From: Epinephelus fuscoguttatus
Lineage: Eukaryota > Chordata > Actinopteri > Perciformes > Serranidae
Assembly: GCF_011397635.1 (NCBI RefSeq)
Contig: NC_064772.1
Coordinates: 16,383,035-16,447,034 of the forward strand
Direction of reading: 5' to 3'
DNA length: 64,000 bases
The notes beneath the pieces are model-generated. The model ran no database searches. It worked only from the letters and a program-made list of their open reading frames with translations, and was not told the DNA's origin. This document shows positions 52,017 to 63,887 of this stretch, piece by piece. Within the stretch, counting starts at the first letter, position 1. Each line of letters begins with the position of its first letter. A program made the translations under genes and the position numbers.

Positions 52017-52445
52017 ACACAATCCAAAGTCCTAAATAACATCCAGAACTCTGCTGTCTGTCTACTCACCCGTTCCCACTCCCACAATCACATCACCCCT
52101 GTCCTGTCCCTCCTCACTCCTAAAGCCCTCCATAACCGGCCCTCTCCTACCTCACCGATCTGCTCCACCGCCACACTCCTTCCCGCAGCCTTCGCTCCTC
52201 TGATGCCAGCCTCCTGACTCCACCACTCAGGACCAAGCACCAGACCTGGGGCGACAGCGTCTTCTCCATAGCCGCCCCCTCCCCTCTGGAAGACTGCACT
52301 GACCTCTCCTGATTCAGATCACTCATCAAAACTTTTCAAAATGGGTTTTAATGTGTGAATGATGTTGTGATTGTTTTTATCTCATGTAAAGTGTCTTTGA
52401 GTACCATGAAAAGCGCTCTATAAATAAAATGTATAATTATTATAA
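52017..52445 (+). pseudogene. L2/Rex1-like LINE 3' end, decayed ORF plus tail
   Basis: Frames with shifts read IQNSAVCLLTRSHSHNHITP, then SYLTDLLHRHTPSRSLRSSD, and the 3' tail AAAGCGCTCTATAAATAAAA. It sits inside another repeat whose flanks read ACACTACTACTACTG and ACATTACTACATCC. Confidence 0.75.
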
Positions 52446-52449
52446 ACAT

Positions 52450-54155
52450 TACTACATCCAGTCCGATTTTGCAGTATACAAGCCAGCATGCTTTTCTGAC
52501 CCACAATCCTCTGCATGGCAGACAATTTGTTACATCATCTGAGCCACAAAGAGATGTCAGCTTGACAGCAAAATAACTGTCAGAGAATTGCAGATGTAAT
52601 TTCACTGTCCCAAATATGTTAGAATCTACAGTCTGTACAGTTCTAACTTTAACGTTAAACTATACACATTACAAAGTAACAACAGCAGATCTCCATCTCG
52701 AGTGGCACTTGTTTTTATCTCCAAGGTAACGTATAAAAGCAAGAGAAAGTATGTCCTGAGTGTGTGCATACTGCTGGTAACAGTACGTACTTTTTAAGGG
52801 CAGCTGCAGTACATACTAAAAGTACAAAGAAAAAGTATCCGACTGGGAACACCCCCCCGGGCTCTATACCTAGCTTAGCCCAACCCACCAACCTGACAGT
52901 ATAACCCAATATGTAGAGAAGCGCCCTCCCCCCTTTGACACAAACCTGTTTTGCACATTTGATGCAGGTGACAAAAATACATTACCATAAAGTGTTCCTG
53001 TTTTTTTTTTTGAGTTATGAGGGCTATGCATGAACACATTCATCAGACAGGCAAAGTAAATACAGTTTGTTGTCCTACTGTAGTCCTACAGTGACATTAC
53101 TTACTAAGGGTATACTATGCAGGATTATTGGTTGATGTTAATGAACTTGCCTAGCGGCAAAAGTCAAGGTAAAAGCCAACCCCAGTTTCCCTCTCATTTG
53201 GCCTTTCACCTCACTGTATTTGCAGCATTTCGGTGCAGTGTTGATTGAATGCCTCCTGCTCAGGGCCTGGCACCTGGTCACTACCTTTTTATAAAGCCAG
53301 GATCATCATCTGAGCACTGTGGGTGCCACGTCCTTTAGCGTCCTGAGCACAGAAAATAAGAAAAATGCAGGCAGAGGGCAGAGAAAAATACACCATCACA
53401 CACTTCTAGTGAGTCGTAAGAGATGACTGAGAGGGGATTACATCTGTATGAGTCTATGATGCATTGTTTTTTAAGGAAAATGCTGCATAGTATATCTGTA
53501 AGTTTGGAATCACTTAAGGTCCTGAACAGGTTTAACTGCCCGTTACACGTCCTACTGAACTGTAAGAACAGAATGAGACAGGGATTTGAAAGGAATAGTG
53601 CAGCTAAGAGAAAGAACAGTCAACACCAGTAACAGATTTAGAGGATAGGAAAATTGTATTCAACCATGTTGTACAGATTGAGTCTGAGACCCCAAACATT
53701 TGAAATGTCATTTTCTGTAGCATACTTCTGAAACGTCATCAGCTCAAATTCCTGTTTATAGTTTTCATAAAATTAGGAAAAGCTATAACAAGCTCAAATC
53801 AATCATAAAGAGAAAAAAAGACTTTTACAAAAATTGTACTTTGATTTCATCTAAATGCCGTCCAAAAATCTGACAGAGAGAGAGAGAGCATTCCTGCAAA
53901 CGGCATCATCGATGTTTTACTGTTAACAGATCACCTTTGCCTGCTCTGGAATTAGGGCAAGAAAATGGCCTCTTAATCACTGATAACCAACATTCATTCT
54001 TATTGTGCATTATTTCTAAGGCAACATGGAGGACCAAGCGAGCATTTACTACTGAATCCAGTGGCTGGTGGTTGGGACTGTTGCCAGTATTTGCAGCAAC
54101 ATTGGCACGTTGTTCCCCACAGAACAGCTTGGTTAAAGGCAACATGTTACACATT
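52450..54155. other. ankh-otulin intergenic, nothing further recognised
   Basis: A (GA)n run lies at about 53875-53889. No coding frame is supported. Confidence 0.35.
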
Positions 54156-54162
54156 GAGTTTG

Positions 54163-54190
54163 ACACACACACACACACACACAGACACAC
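54163..54190. repeat. (AC)n microsatellite
   Basis: A run of ACACACAC interrupted once by AGAC. Confidence 0.8.
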
Positions 54191-54914
54191 AAAACTGTCA
54201 CAAAACACACCTCTGACACAGAGGCGGCGACAAATCCTCCAAGTCCTCCGATCGGGTGTGAGCTGTTGTTAAACCTGATAAATCATCAAACCCTTCATTG
54301 ACTGATTCATTCGCTTCACTTAATTTAAAATGACTGATGAATGATTTAAATCTGACACTTTTAAAAACAATAAATTAATAATACACAAATCAAAGTGCCC
54401 AAATTCCAGTGTAAACACCAACCATATAATGATTTTGGCGCTGTTGGCAGCTTCAGTTTTTTACAGAGGAAAATGTAAAACAAAAAAAGGTTGCTAAGAA
54501 GATCTGGGCTCCCCCCACCCACCTGAACGTCAAAATGACACCCTGCAAACTAATTGGGACTTAACTGAGATGATCCTGCAATATCGGATGCACAAATATG
54601 TACACATACCCAAATAGAAAAACTCTGTATACAGTACAGTGTGTACAGAAGTGTGTAAACCACATCTTGTACAGGGTCTCAAATCAGCATATGTTTTTTT
54701 TTTTGTTTTTAAACAAATAGAGCGACATTTTGGGAGCTACGCCTTTTTGCTTTCTTGACTTAAGTTCTGCTGCGTTCACATGGAATCAGGAAGACAGTAG
54801 ATTGAATGGCAATGCCATCTAACATTACTGTTACCAATATTTTTTGCTGCCCTCTCCTCCCTTTACCGTCCTGCTCTCTATCCAGTTTGCCATTTACCAT
54901 CTCCCTGATTCCAT

Positions 54915-55110
54915 GTGAACTCAGTTTTAGATAACAAAGATCTATACCACTCTGAAGTCTGTGCTCTGAAGCTACTATTAGCAGCCGGTTAGCTTAGCTT
55001 AGCACGTAGACTGGTAACAGTGAAACAGCGAGCCCAGCTTTGTCAAAAGCTAATAAAATCTGCCTACCAGTACTGAAGCTCATTAATTAACACATTATGT
55101 CTTGTAAAGG
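54915..55110. repeat. dispersed teleost repeat fragment
   Basis: GCCGGTTAGCTTAGCTTAGC, CTTTGTCAAAAGCTAATAAA and ATTAATTAACACATTATGTC in order match a common fish repeat by recall. Confidence 0.5.
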
Positions 55111-56789
55111 CTCACCGTGACGACAAGACTCCGGGAAGTGACTGCTAAGAAATACTGTGTAAAGTAATGTTGAATTTTTATACTTAAAAGTTCTGCATGT
55201 AACTTTTGGAAAATCCTTGTTAGTGGTGACCCCTCTCTCTGAGCCCGTTTAGTTAATTGTGGTCAACATCCTGTTGCTAGGTGAGAGGGAGCACCTGGGC
55301 ATCAGTCACAACAGTGACAAACAAAGACTGACTGTGACTGGCCGACATCTTGTTGATAGATTGCTGGAAACTAAATTACAATCGTATTTAGATTAATGTT
55401 ACTATCTGTATGTTCCCATATTGCATTTGGACCATTGGCGTCATGATACTAGCTTGCTTGCCATTTGCAAATTACTTTATCAGCTCATGTTGCAAAGCAA
55501 GCAACAGCAAATCCATGCAGATGAGCTTTGAAGCTAGTTAGCTAAATTTAGCTTTGGTTATGGTTAGCTTGTTGGCAGCCCATAAGCTAGCTGCAACTTA
55601 GCTATTGATCTAGTGTTGGTTGATCTGAGCTGATAAAGTAACTCGCAAACCAGTCCCAGGAGTCTGAATGCATCAGCTGACGTTATCCACTCAATAACGT
55701 ATGTGCTACATTAGCTAACTAGGAATTCATCTGCGTTAGCAAGCTAAATTTATCTAACGTTAGCAAGCAAAACCCACAATATATTTCACAAAAGTGTTTC
55801 CTCTTCGATGCTTTTCAGCACTGAATTTGACAAATTTACTGTTTATCAGACGACAAATGAGACAAAAATTAAGGCTCATTTATGCTCCCTTTACGTACAA
55901 CAACAGATGCATTCATTTCGCATGTTGTAAATGTCACTGCCCTCATATGTTCATGCTTCTTTTATGATAGCGTAGATAATAGATGGCACTAGAGAGTCAA
56001 AAGTTTCACCAAGTTAACACCAACAAACATGGCGACGGTAGAGGGGATCCTAACATTGTACCTTTAAATAGACTGCGCTGTAAAGTGCGGTGGTCTGTGC
56101 AGCAATGATATACATCCACATACATACATGGATGGAGAATTCTTTCCACCATTTGTTCCATTTTGCCAATATTTAAATTTCTTCATTTCGTCATTTCTTT
56201 CAGTTGCATCTCACGTGAAATATGCTACACTGCCTCCACGATCTCCAGTGGCTCAGTTTCATTTGTATCCGTAAGCTTTCCGAAAATGTGCACAGATACA
56301 GACGAAATGAACTCAGAGTGCAGACAGAAGGCTCTGTCCAAATGTGTCTTCGTATCTAACACGGAGCATAAATAAGCCTTTATCCAGTGTACCCTGTGGT
56401 CATTTCTGCTGCAAGTCACATCTTTTGATTTTTCCTGGAAAATTCGCTCTGAGTCTCTTCCACTGAAATCAGTACACAGGCTGCTGGAGGAGACTGAGAA
56501 AGTCTCAGTTTTTAAGTTACATTACAACCTGTTCACTTATTGGCAACAAAAAGGATGAATACTTGTTAAAAGTAACATAAGGAACCTTTATGTTTCTGTT
56601 CAGATAAAACAAGATATAACCCATTTACTGGACAGACATGAGTGGTAGCAATCTTCTCATCTAACTCTCAGCAAGAAAGCAAAAGTCCTAAAATGCTGAA
56701 CTATTCCTCTAAGTGGCGTAAATCTGTTCATCTTGATCGACCTGAGGAGTGTTTTGTTTGTATGGCAGGAGATTTCTCTGCAGTGGCAA
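55110..56789 (-). other. region downstream of otulin, includes its 3' UTR
   Basis: The 3' UTR of otulin must lie here, but no AATAAA on the minus strand was found between 54000 and 56790. 55185-56066 may be a decayed TTAA-flanked element. Confidence 0.35.
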
Positions 56790-56999
56790 TCAGCTTGAGT
56801 CGAGCTGCTTCTGCAGTTCTGCAGCTTCTACAACTGGCACATTGTAGTGGCGATCATCCTCTGTGACGAGGCACACGGACGGCCAGTCATCTTTATGGTC
56901 GTCTGGGTAGTACGTGACAAACTCCTCTGTGTCGGCCTTGTACAGTCTGTAAACTTGAATGGTGCACTGCAAGGCGTAGCCCAACAGGAACATCTCCAC
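56790..56999 (-). CDS. otulin: otulin exon 7, coding part (aa 248-316), catalytic His/Asn
   Basis: Acceptor CTCTTCTGCAG. It encodes [20 protein letters not shown] and the catalytic EDDRHYNVP (His298, Asn300), ending at stop 56790. The last 12 residues ([12 protein letters not shown]) do not match the human C terminus and lack a class I PDZ ligand. I found no clear AATAAA on the minus strand in the following 2 kb. Confidence 0.93.
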   Translation of the reverse strand: MEMFLLGYALQCTIQVYRLYKADTEEFVTYYPDDHKDDWPSVCLVTEDDRHYNVPVVEAAELQKQLDSS

Positions 57000-59900
57000 C
57001 TGCAGAAGAGCGGTGAGATAACAGCACAGTTACACAAGAGCCGAGATTAAAATGCACGGTGTTAAATAACCCACTCAAGCACATATTTACAGGCGGGGAT
57101 TCTTTACGGAGACCGTGCCTGTAAAAGCTTTAATCAAAAGGAGTGAAAATAACAATTAAATCACTCAGCAGCTCGTCCTTCCTGAAGTCTCCACACCCCT
57201 GAGGGCGATTAAGTGGAGACGCTGTGGCTCGAAAACAAAAAAACAGAACAAGCGCCAGCATGTTTTATAGTTCAGATCTCAGATATAAAGAATGTTATTC
57301 ACTCCGATCTCATGACATCTGACATTAGCGGTTGTTTTGTTAGTTACCAAGCATGCCACCAGATTATTCAGCAGAAATGCATCGCTGGATTTAAAAGCAC
57401 AAGACAATCCCTGCAGCTAGTTTGTTGTAAGTGTTGTTTACCATAAAAAGGTTCATGTAAATGCTCCCTACCTGCCAGGAAACTACTGTATGTAGCCTAT
57501 AAAATGTCTTTATATGCCTGTTAAAGCGAGTCTGCGGTCGGCTGGGCCACAAATAAAAAGAAGCACTGGGTTTCTCCTACCTGCTCCAGCCCGGCGCTGA
57601 GGCCCACGTGGCTGAGGTGGTTGTCAAGGAAGGAGCGCGGGCAGTCTGATGAGTCCCGAGCAAACAGCAGCCAGCAGAAGAGCGGGACGTCTCCGCCGGC
57701 CTGCATGCAGCCGTGCAGCTCCACCGCTCTGCCCAGCATCAGCAGCTTCAGTGCCTCAAGCAGCCCCAGCTCCTCTTCTCCTCCCTGAAACACTCGCTCG
57801 CACAGCTGCTGCCGTTCCACAGCAGAGGAGCAGTCCATTGCTGCCTGCCACTGGAAACAAATCAATGAAATCAATCTATACTTAATTTTTTAAGCATCTA
57901 ATCATTGGAGTCATTTGGCATGTACACGTGAAACATTTTGCTGGTTATAGCTTTACAAATGTGAGGATTTGCTGCAGTTTTCTCTTCACTTTCACTTTAG
58001 ACTGTTGCTGTCAGAGAAAATCTAGTCTTGCATTGCCAGAACCACCTCCATGTGCTGTGTCAGCGCTAGAGAAAGGTCTGAAAGCACACATTCTGCTATA
58101 GGGGAAAATAACACTCTGACTTGTTTGTCTTCCTTTAAAGCAATTACAGTCATCTTAGGTGGTGCCAAGCACCGGATGCAGCGACTGTGCCCTTGCAAAA
58201 TAGTGTCAAGAACTTGTTTTCGTTGCACATTTGCACATGGAGGCGAGCGCCGTCGTTAAAATGACTAATTCCCCACAAAAGAAAACAGCACAAAAAAAAA
58301 ACAGTAATAGACATGTGTCAACTGTGTGATTCAACTTTTGCGAATAAAAAAGATTATTTGATTATCGCACCCTACAGGTGAAGCCTGAATATACGGTGTA
58401 TGCTCACTGGACCAGTTTAAACCGCGGACAGTATGCTGGCTGAATGAGGCTCTTGATGAACATTATTACGATGCCCCCGACTAAGAATTTTCCTAGTTGA
58501 CCAATAGTTGTCATTTAAGGTCATGAGTCGACTAGTCGCCCGCATGTTTATGATATCAATTTCATTAATAAATGCTGTATTTTGGGCGGGGCAACACAAT
58601 GGTTTGAGTTGAAGGTGTGAAAAAGAATAGTATCAGTAACAGTGTTAACACTGTGCTACATTACAGAGAAATACAAAACCGTACTAATGAACCTTCATTA
58701 ATATAGGCCTATATTTTATCTACAAGTGCACGTCACACACTGAGCGAGCCGCCTGTTAATGACGCTGTCGGCAAAGCAGTAATGATTGTGCTAAGTGGCT
58801 AATGGGCATGTAGCTACTTCCATGTTTCAGATGATACGTCATGTTTGTAGTCGACCAATGAAGATGAGTTTACATATCACTTTGGGTTCGTCCTTCACCT
58901 TCTCAAAATGATCCCACACTTTGGATTTCCTGCCTGACATGTTATTAATTAGCCTGTGGAATAACCGCAGGTACCAGCCCTGGAAATTAGGGGCCGTACA
59001 CACATTATGTCTTTAACCACCTCAAAGCGCAAGGTTAGGCGCTGGGTGCTACTCTTGTGCCTTTTCTGTGCCAGCTTTCAAGTGCATGGTGGCAGGTTGC
59101 GTCTGAGGTTGCTAAGCAACCTTAACAAGCACCAAATCATAGCCTATGATAGTCTTTTTTTTGTTTTTCTTCCTGGGTCTAAGTGACCAATTAAATCTTG
59201 CCGACTAATGACCTTTCTGGTCGACTAACAATTGGTTGACCATTAGGGGGCAGCACTATTACGATGAATTCACAAAAGCTCTTGTTAAGTGGAAAGAATA
59301 CTTGTATTGGTAAAGTCAATGTCACTGGCACATTGCAATACCAGAGTAACATGATGTGGCAAATTATCTCTGGCTGGCCAAATCAAAATGATGGAGCAAT
59401 ATCTTCCTGCGAGATGGAGTTTAGGCTTTTCTGAGGCATGCTGACAAGTTGTTTTAGTCGTTGTAGATCTTTACAGCAATTCACAGAGAGGAGAAAGCAT
59501 GTCTTATTGCACAATCCAAATCTTCAGCAAAACTAGCCATTTTTAGGGATTAGGCTGTTAGCTTAGACGTTGTTGTTTCCTGTAGCCAAGGGAATTTTGA
59601 AAACAGTAACATACAGATAACTGAAGGTGGTAAAATGCCAGCCTGATAGCAGCAAATAGCAGGCTTGTAGCTACAGTCTACATCCACTGAGTCAGACTAG
59701 ACAAAATAAGACAAAACTCACAAAAATATTTTGTTTGACTAAACTGAAATTTACTGATGAGCTATTGGAAGTGTCAAATGTGTTTTTCTCCCATTTCCCC
59801 ATTCCCTACATAAACATTAGTGAACATGAAAAGTGATTTATGTGCAACCAGCTCTGACCTGAATAACAGCACAGAGTTTATTCTGAGTGCAACTGTATGG

Positions 59901-62900
59901 AATCCATAATGTCGGGCACAAATCCAGCACACAGCAACCTCTCATAAAACAGAAGAGGCCAGACTTTTAAAAAACGCATGTGCTGTAAACACAAGAATTC
60001 CTCACAAGCTAGCAGCAGCAGTGAGCGACTATAAATTCAGCTCAGGGCCTCATACTGTTACAGTAAAGAGGCACTGTGGTTTTTACAGTTGAATCGGTTT
60101 CTTTGAGGCTGAGGGTGCATCTATCCCTCCAAATCCTTTAGAGCACGACTAGGCGGTGTGCTAATGACACAGAGGCAGAGCAGTGCAGCATTTAGAAGAC
60201 CACCTCCCTTTAACATATGGAAGCAATCACAACTGAAAGCTCTGTGGAAGACTATCAATACCCTCAGTGTCTACGGACAGCAAAAAATAGTCCTGTGGTT
60301 TACTCGCTGTGTGTCTTTAAATACTTTCTCACTGTATGCATGTGTGTGAGCAGATCTGCAGCCAGTACCTTACTACGGAGAAGCTCCATGTAGCCTTTTA
60401 GCTGCAGGGTGGCATCTCCTGTCCCATCTCCCTGCAGGCACTCTCCAGGAAATGTCCACTGGCTTATCAGACCTTCCTGTGCCTCCAGTTGCTTCGGGAG
60501 CTGTAATTAAAATGATGAGATTTAAAGTGTGTTCAAATGAGCTGAAGCAGTGGCATCATTAATGCATAGACTGTGTATAAATTCATTCACTCATTCACAA
60601 CTCCCTGCTCACCATCTATGCAGAGGACTATATGGTGAGCTCATCAGCAGATGAAAAAGCACTTTTGGACACTATTCTGGTAATTCTTGACACTGTTGAT
60701 TACGTCATTGCTGGTGCATGGTAAAAATATGCTATATCAACATCTGCTCGTGGATCATCCATAATAAATACCAACATGCATGTAAAAATAACTACGTACT
60801 TTGTTGCGATATGCTGCTCTGCTCACATTAAACATTATTTATTGCACCACAACTCAGGGATCTGGATTATGCCTGTCGTGATAAGGCAACACAAACTATA
60901 CTCCTAATACTCCGTATAAAACAACAACAGCTACAACAGGCTGCAATCCCGTTGCTGGTTTGGGCACCCCAGGTCAAAGTTTCATGTACTGTGAATAGTT
61001 AAGTAAGTAGAAGATGGACTTAAGTTAAGGATGAAACATGCTTTTCAACATTTAAAGCAAGATTAGTGTCTTATTTTTGTTTTGTACAATTTTAGGGTGA
61101 AAAAAAAGGAAAGGAGCACTATGCAAAAGTTTGAGCACCCCAAGACATCTTAGTTCTCAGACAACGTTTCCCAGGGTCTCAGACCTTAATTAGCTTGTTA
61201 GGGCTATGACTTGTTCATAATCAACGTTAGGAAAGGCCAGGTGATAAAAATTCAGACTCCTGAAACCTTGTCCCAACAATCAACAGCCATGGGCTCCTCT
61301 AAACAGCTGCCTAAACCGGCTACAAAAAGTGTTAAGGAGCTGTGATGCTTGCTAAGGAGGCACTACTAGTGCAGGGGTGCACTAACTTTTGCTTCAGGCC
61401 CTTTTCCTTTTTTGTTAGCTTGAAACTGTAAAAGATTGAAATTAAAAAGTAATCTTGCTTAAAATATTGAAGAAATGTTTCATCTTTAAACTCCTGCATG
61501 CTAGTGCTTGTTTAGTGACCATCAGTTGTACACTGGGCTACTTTTCACAATGCATTGTGGGATACTTCGAGTCCACCATATAAGGCATAATAATTCTCAT
61601 ATCACGATTACAGTGACTAAAATTGTCATAGTTACTGGTAATGTGACTGTATTGTTAAAATGTGCTGAAAAATGCTGACACACAAACTGAAATAATTACA
61701 CCATGATCTATATTAAAACCACAAAAAAATAATTCAACAGCACTTTTTGACTGCATAAACATTTAAATACAAGCATAACCAACACCTTATGTCAACGTAT
61801 ATAAAACCATATCAAACATGCATTAACATTAAATATAGCCTGTCTCTGAAATGCGTGCTCGAGTGTCTGTATCACTGTACATGAAGACAATAGACCATTA
61901 GCATCACTGGGTTTGCCTGCTGCATGCCCACTCTGTAAACAAGGGAAGAGCAAAACAAACATGCTGCAGCTGCAGCTGGGAGACGGCTGCTAACTTTGGT
62001 TAATGCTGGACAGTAATTACAGTGAGTTTTTCAAAGCACGGAAATCAAAAACACTTTTAAAGATAATAAAAAATTTGAAAGAGTAAACTGTGAAACCAGT
62101 AACTGTTTCATACCTACTTACAGTAAATTTAGTATTTTGGGGTTTGGAAATGTTGGTTGGACAAAACAAGATACCTGCTGAACTCAGTTAAGGCCCTAGA
62201 ATGTAAGTGTCAAATCCCTTTTACAGCACTCTTATTTTAAAGTCACCTAACTGAACACAGTAAAAAGTCAACGAAAGACAGGGTATTAAAATCAGACAGC
62301 TTAAAGCTATAGTGCGTAACTTCTGTCGCCTCCCAGCGGATAATGCGTTATTACAACTAATAAGCCGGTGGCACTTCCATGTACACAGAGTAACACTTGC
62401 CAGTCGCCACACACCATACACAGAGTAACACTTGCCTTTGTGGCAGGATCCATTTAGGCATTTACGGACCTGTAGAAGTTACGCACTATAGCTTTAAATA
62501 TTCAATATGCAACATTTAATATAGCAGCAACTGTTTGCTACGTAAAGATATAGTGGGGTAATGGCATCCTGAGCAGAGAATGAAGTCACGCTATCTCCGT
62601 GTGTGGTTTGCTGTGGTAATCCAGCCTGGCCGCATGTTCATGTTAGTGCATGTGTGTATTCCACTGGTTAATTTATCGCCATGGCTTCGCACTGCGTTCA
62701 TATGGTGGTTACTGCTGATAACAGGACGGCTTCTAAACAAAAGTTTAGCGTCCACCCCTCTGGTTACACCACCACCCGTTAACACACTGTTCAGCACTGT
62801 TTATGGAGTCAGCACCAGCAGCTGCTCGCCGCCGGCTCGGCCACCTCTATGTTGAAAGCTATGTCCAGACACTCCGAATTTCACATAGAGACCCTTAACT

Positions 62901-63887
62901 TGACTATTAAGCCAGTTACAGCTAATCAAATCTGGTAGCAACAGTTGGACTTTTCAGTCATTGTCTGAAATCAATGATGCATTTGTTAAAAAATTACTAA
63001 CAAATTCGATGGTATATCTTCACGTTTATCAACGAGAATGGAATGCCTGACATGCATAGCAACAGTAACCAAGGGCCATGGGACAATGGTCAACTGATAC
63101 CAACCCATTAAGTGAGTATTTACCATATTAATGTCCTCGTCCTGCAGCCATGTGGGCAGTTGGGTGCTGTGGGAGAGCACCTGGAACAGTGTGGCTCTGA
63201 GGGCGCAGTAGTTGTCTCCCCTCACTCTCCTCAAGCTGCCAAACCTCTGGGACATCTCTTTATAACCCTGCAGCAGCAGCAGCACACCACAACACCATTA
63301 ACGTGAAAAAAACAACAACACAACAACCAGCTTTAATCTGAAACACTTCTTCCCAGGAGCCACAGACACCGACCTTTCTAATGAGAGCACTTTTGGCAGT
63401 ATTTCCTTTCCACTCTCTCTCACTATAAAACAGAATATCCACCGCCGGGGCCAAACTGCATCTGTCCTCCTTTAAAACTGAGACAGAGAGAAGAGAGTGA
63501 GAGGAAATGAGGGGCAAAACAAAAAGGACTATTGTCTGCGTTTTAAATGACAAAACAAAAGTAGTGTTGTTTGAAAACTGTGGTGCAATTTCACAACATG
63601 GATGTGTGATTTAGATGTACTAACGTGTAATTTCTGCTTTATTTTTCTGTGATGCAGACAGCTCCTCCGCTCCTCTGTACAGGTCTTCTTCACTGAAAGG
63701 AAAAAAACCAACATTTATTCTGCAAGTACAAAACTTAACCCATAAGACTGGCAATGATTTATATTTTTCTTATTGTCAACACCTCTTACTAAAAGACCAA
63801 AAGCATCAATAAACTCATCTGACTAACAAGTGTCTTTGTGTGCAGAAAGACAGATATATCTTACTCCTCTGTGCCATAGAGCTCCAT
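56790..63887 (-). CDS. otulin: OTULIN, Met1-linear ubiquitin deubiquitinase (OTU cysteine protease), 7 exons
   Basis: Joins, on the minus strand, 63887-63865, 63692-63625, 63477-63374, 63267-63124, 60500-60369, 57850-57581 and 56999-56790: 951 bases, 316 codons plus stop (human 352). All introns are GT-AG and frames agree. Seen: a PUB-interacting motif [11 protein letters not shown] near the N terminus (Tyr13), the catalytic cysteine in [15 protein letters not shown] (Cys86), and His298 and Asn300 in EDDRHYNVP. The catalytic triad is therefore intact, which favours OTULIN over the inactive OTULINL. Known: OTULIN removes linear ubiquitin chains made by LUBAC and binds HOIP through Tyr56 of the human motif. 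Start: an in-frame stop at 63938-63936 precedes the ATG at 63887 with no other ATG between, unless a further upstream exon splices in. Odd: the N terminus is about 40 residues shorter than human, and the protein ends QKQLDSS rather than the human PDZ ligand ETSL. Confidence 0.94.
57000..57580 (-). other. otulin intron 6
   Basis: About 580 bp with GT-AG ends; no internal feature recognised. Confidence 0.8.
57581..57850 (-). CDS. otulin: otulin exon 6 (aa 158-247)
   Basis: Acceptor TTGTTTCCAG; donor CAG|GTAGGA. It encodes [15 protein letters not shown], then [14 protein letters not shown] and [14 protein letters not shown], all matching OTULIN blocks involved in the OTU fold and linear-ubiquitin recognition. 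Confidence 0.94.
57851..60368 (-). other. otulin intron 5
   Basis: Holds a partial AACGATTA-type repeat (57915-58020) and an inverted-end element near 58470-59252. Confidence 0.75.
58470..59252. mobile_element. possible element with diverged inverted ends
   Basis: Left CCCCCGACTAAGAA with GACCAATAGTTG and AAGGTCATGAGTCG; the right side read inverted gives CCCCCTAATGG with CAACCAATTGTTAG and AAAGGTCATTAGTCGG. The match is imperfect. Confidence 0.4.
60369..60500 (-). CDS. otulin: otulin exon 5 (aa 114-157)
   Basis: Acceptor TTTTAATTACAG; donor AAG|GTACTG. It encodes [19 protein letters not shown] and ends MELLRSK, a weakly conserved but colinear segment. Short reading-frame scans miss it; family alignment and frame identify it. 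Confidence 0.88.
61025..61490. mobile_element. internally deleted Tc1-like element with long inverted ends
   Basis: Inverted ends of about 115 bp: left GATGAAACAT, AAGCAAGATTA, GCAAAAGTTTGAGCACCCC; right GGGGTGCACTAACTTTTGC, TAATCTTGCTT, ATGTTTCATC. The centre retains CCATGGGCTCCTCTAAACAG, the start of a fish Tc1 transposase gene (MGSSKQLP). Confidence 0.75.
62305..62493. mobile_element. TTAA-flanked (piggyBac-like) MITE, 189 bp
   Basis: Perfect inverted ends AGCTATAGTGCGTAACTTCT and AGAAGTTACGCACTATAGCT, TTAA at 62301-62304 and 62494-62497. Internal direct repeat ACACAGAGTAACACTTGCC. Confidence 0.9.
63124..63267 (-). CDS. otulin: otulin exon 4 (aa 66-113), catalytic cysteine
   Basis: Acceptor CTGCTGCTGCAG lies within a short CAG/CTG run (63268-63282), so a slip of three bases is possible. 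Donor ATG|GTAAAT. It encodes [15 protein letters not shown] and the active-site block [12 protein letters not shown] with Cys86. Confidence 0.94.
63374..63477 (-). CDS. otulin: otulin exon 3 (aa 31-65)
   Basis: Acceptor TTCTCTCTGTCTCAG; donor AAAG|GTCGGT. It encodes [19 protein letters not shown], matching the start of the OTU domain. Confidence 0.9.
63625..63692 (-). CDS. otulin: otulin exon 2 (aa 8-30), PUB-interacting motif
   Basis: Acceptor TTTTTCCTTTCAG; donor ACAC|GTTAGT. It encodes [15 protein letters not shown], aligned with the human motif that docks into the HOIP PUB domain. Confidence 0.88.
63865..63887 (-). CDS. otulin: otulin exon 1, coding part (aa 1-7 plus two bases)
   Basis: Only 23 coding bases: MELYGTE, then donor GAGGA|GTAAGA. 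The split codon gives Asp8 with the next exon. The short coding exon directly before the PUB-interacting motif makes the start plausible but not certain. Confidence 0.75.

Larger units (their letters stand above)
60501..63123 (-). other. otulin intron 4
   Basis: About 2.6 kb carrying a deleted Tc1-like element, a partial interspersed repeat (62090-62215) and a TTAA-flanked MITE. Confidence 0.8.

Noticed and set aside
52147-52329. 60-codon minus frame
   Set aside because: Antisense to the decayed LINE ORF.
55185-56066. Possible TTAA element between TTAAAAGTTCTGC and GTACCTTTAA
   Set aside because: The inverted ends match too weakly to claim; kept only as a remark in the region entry.
57649-57885. 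78-codon plus frame
   Set aside because: Antisense to otulin exon 6.
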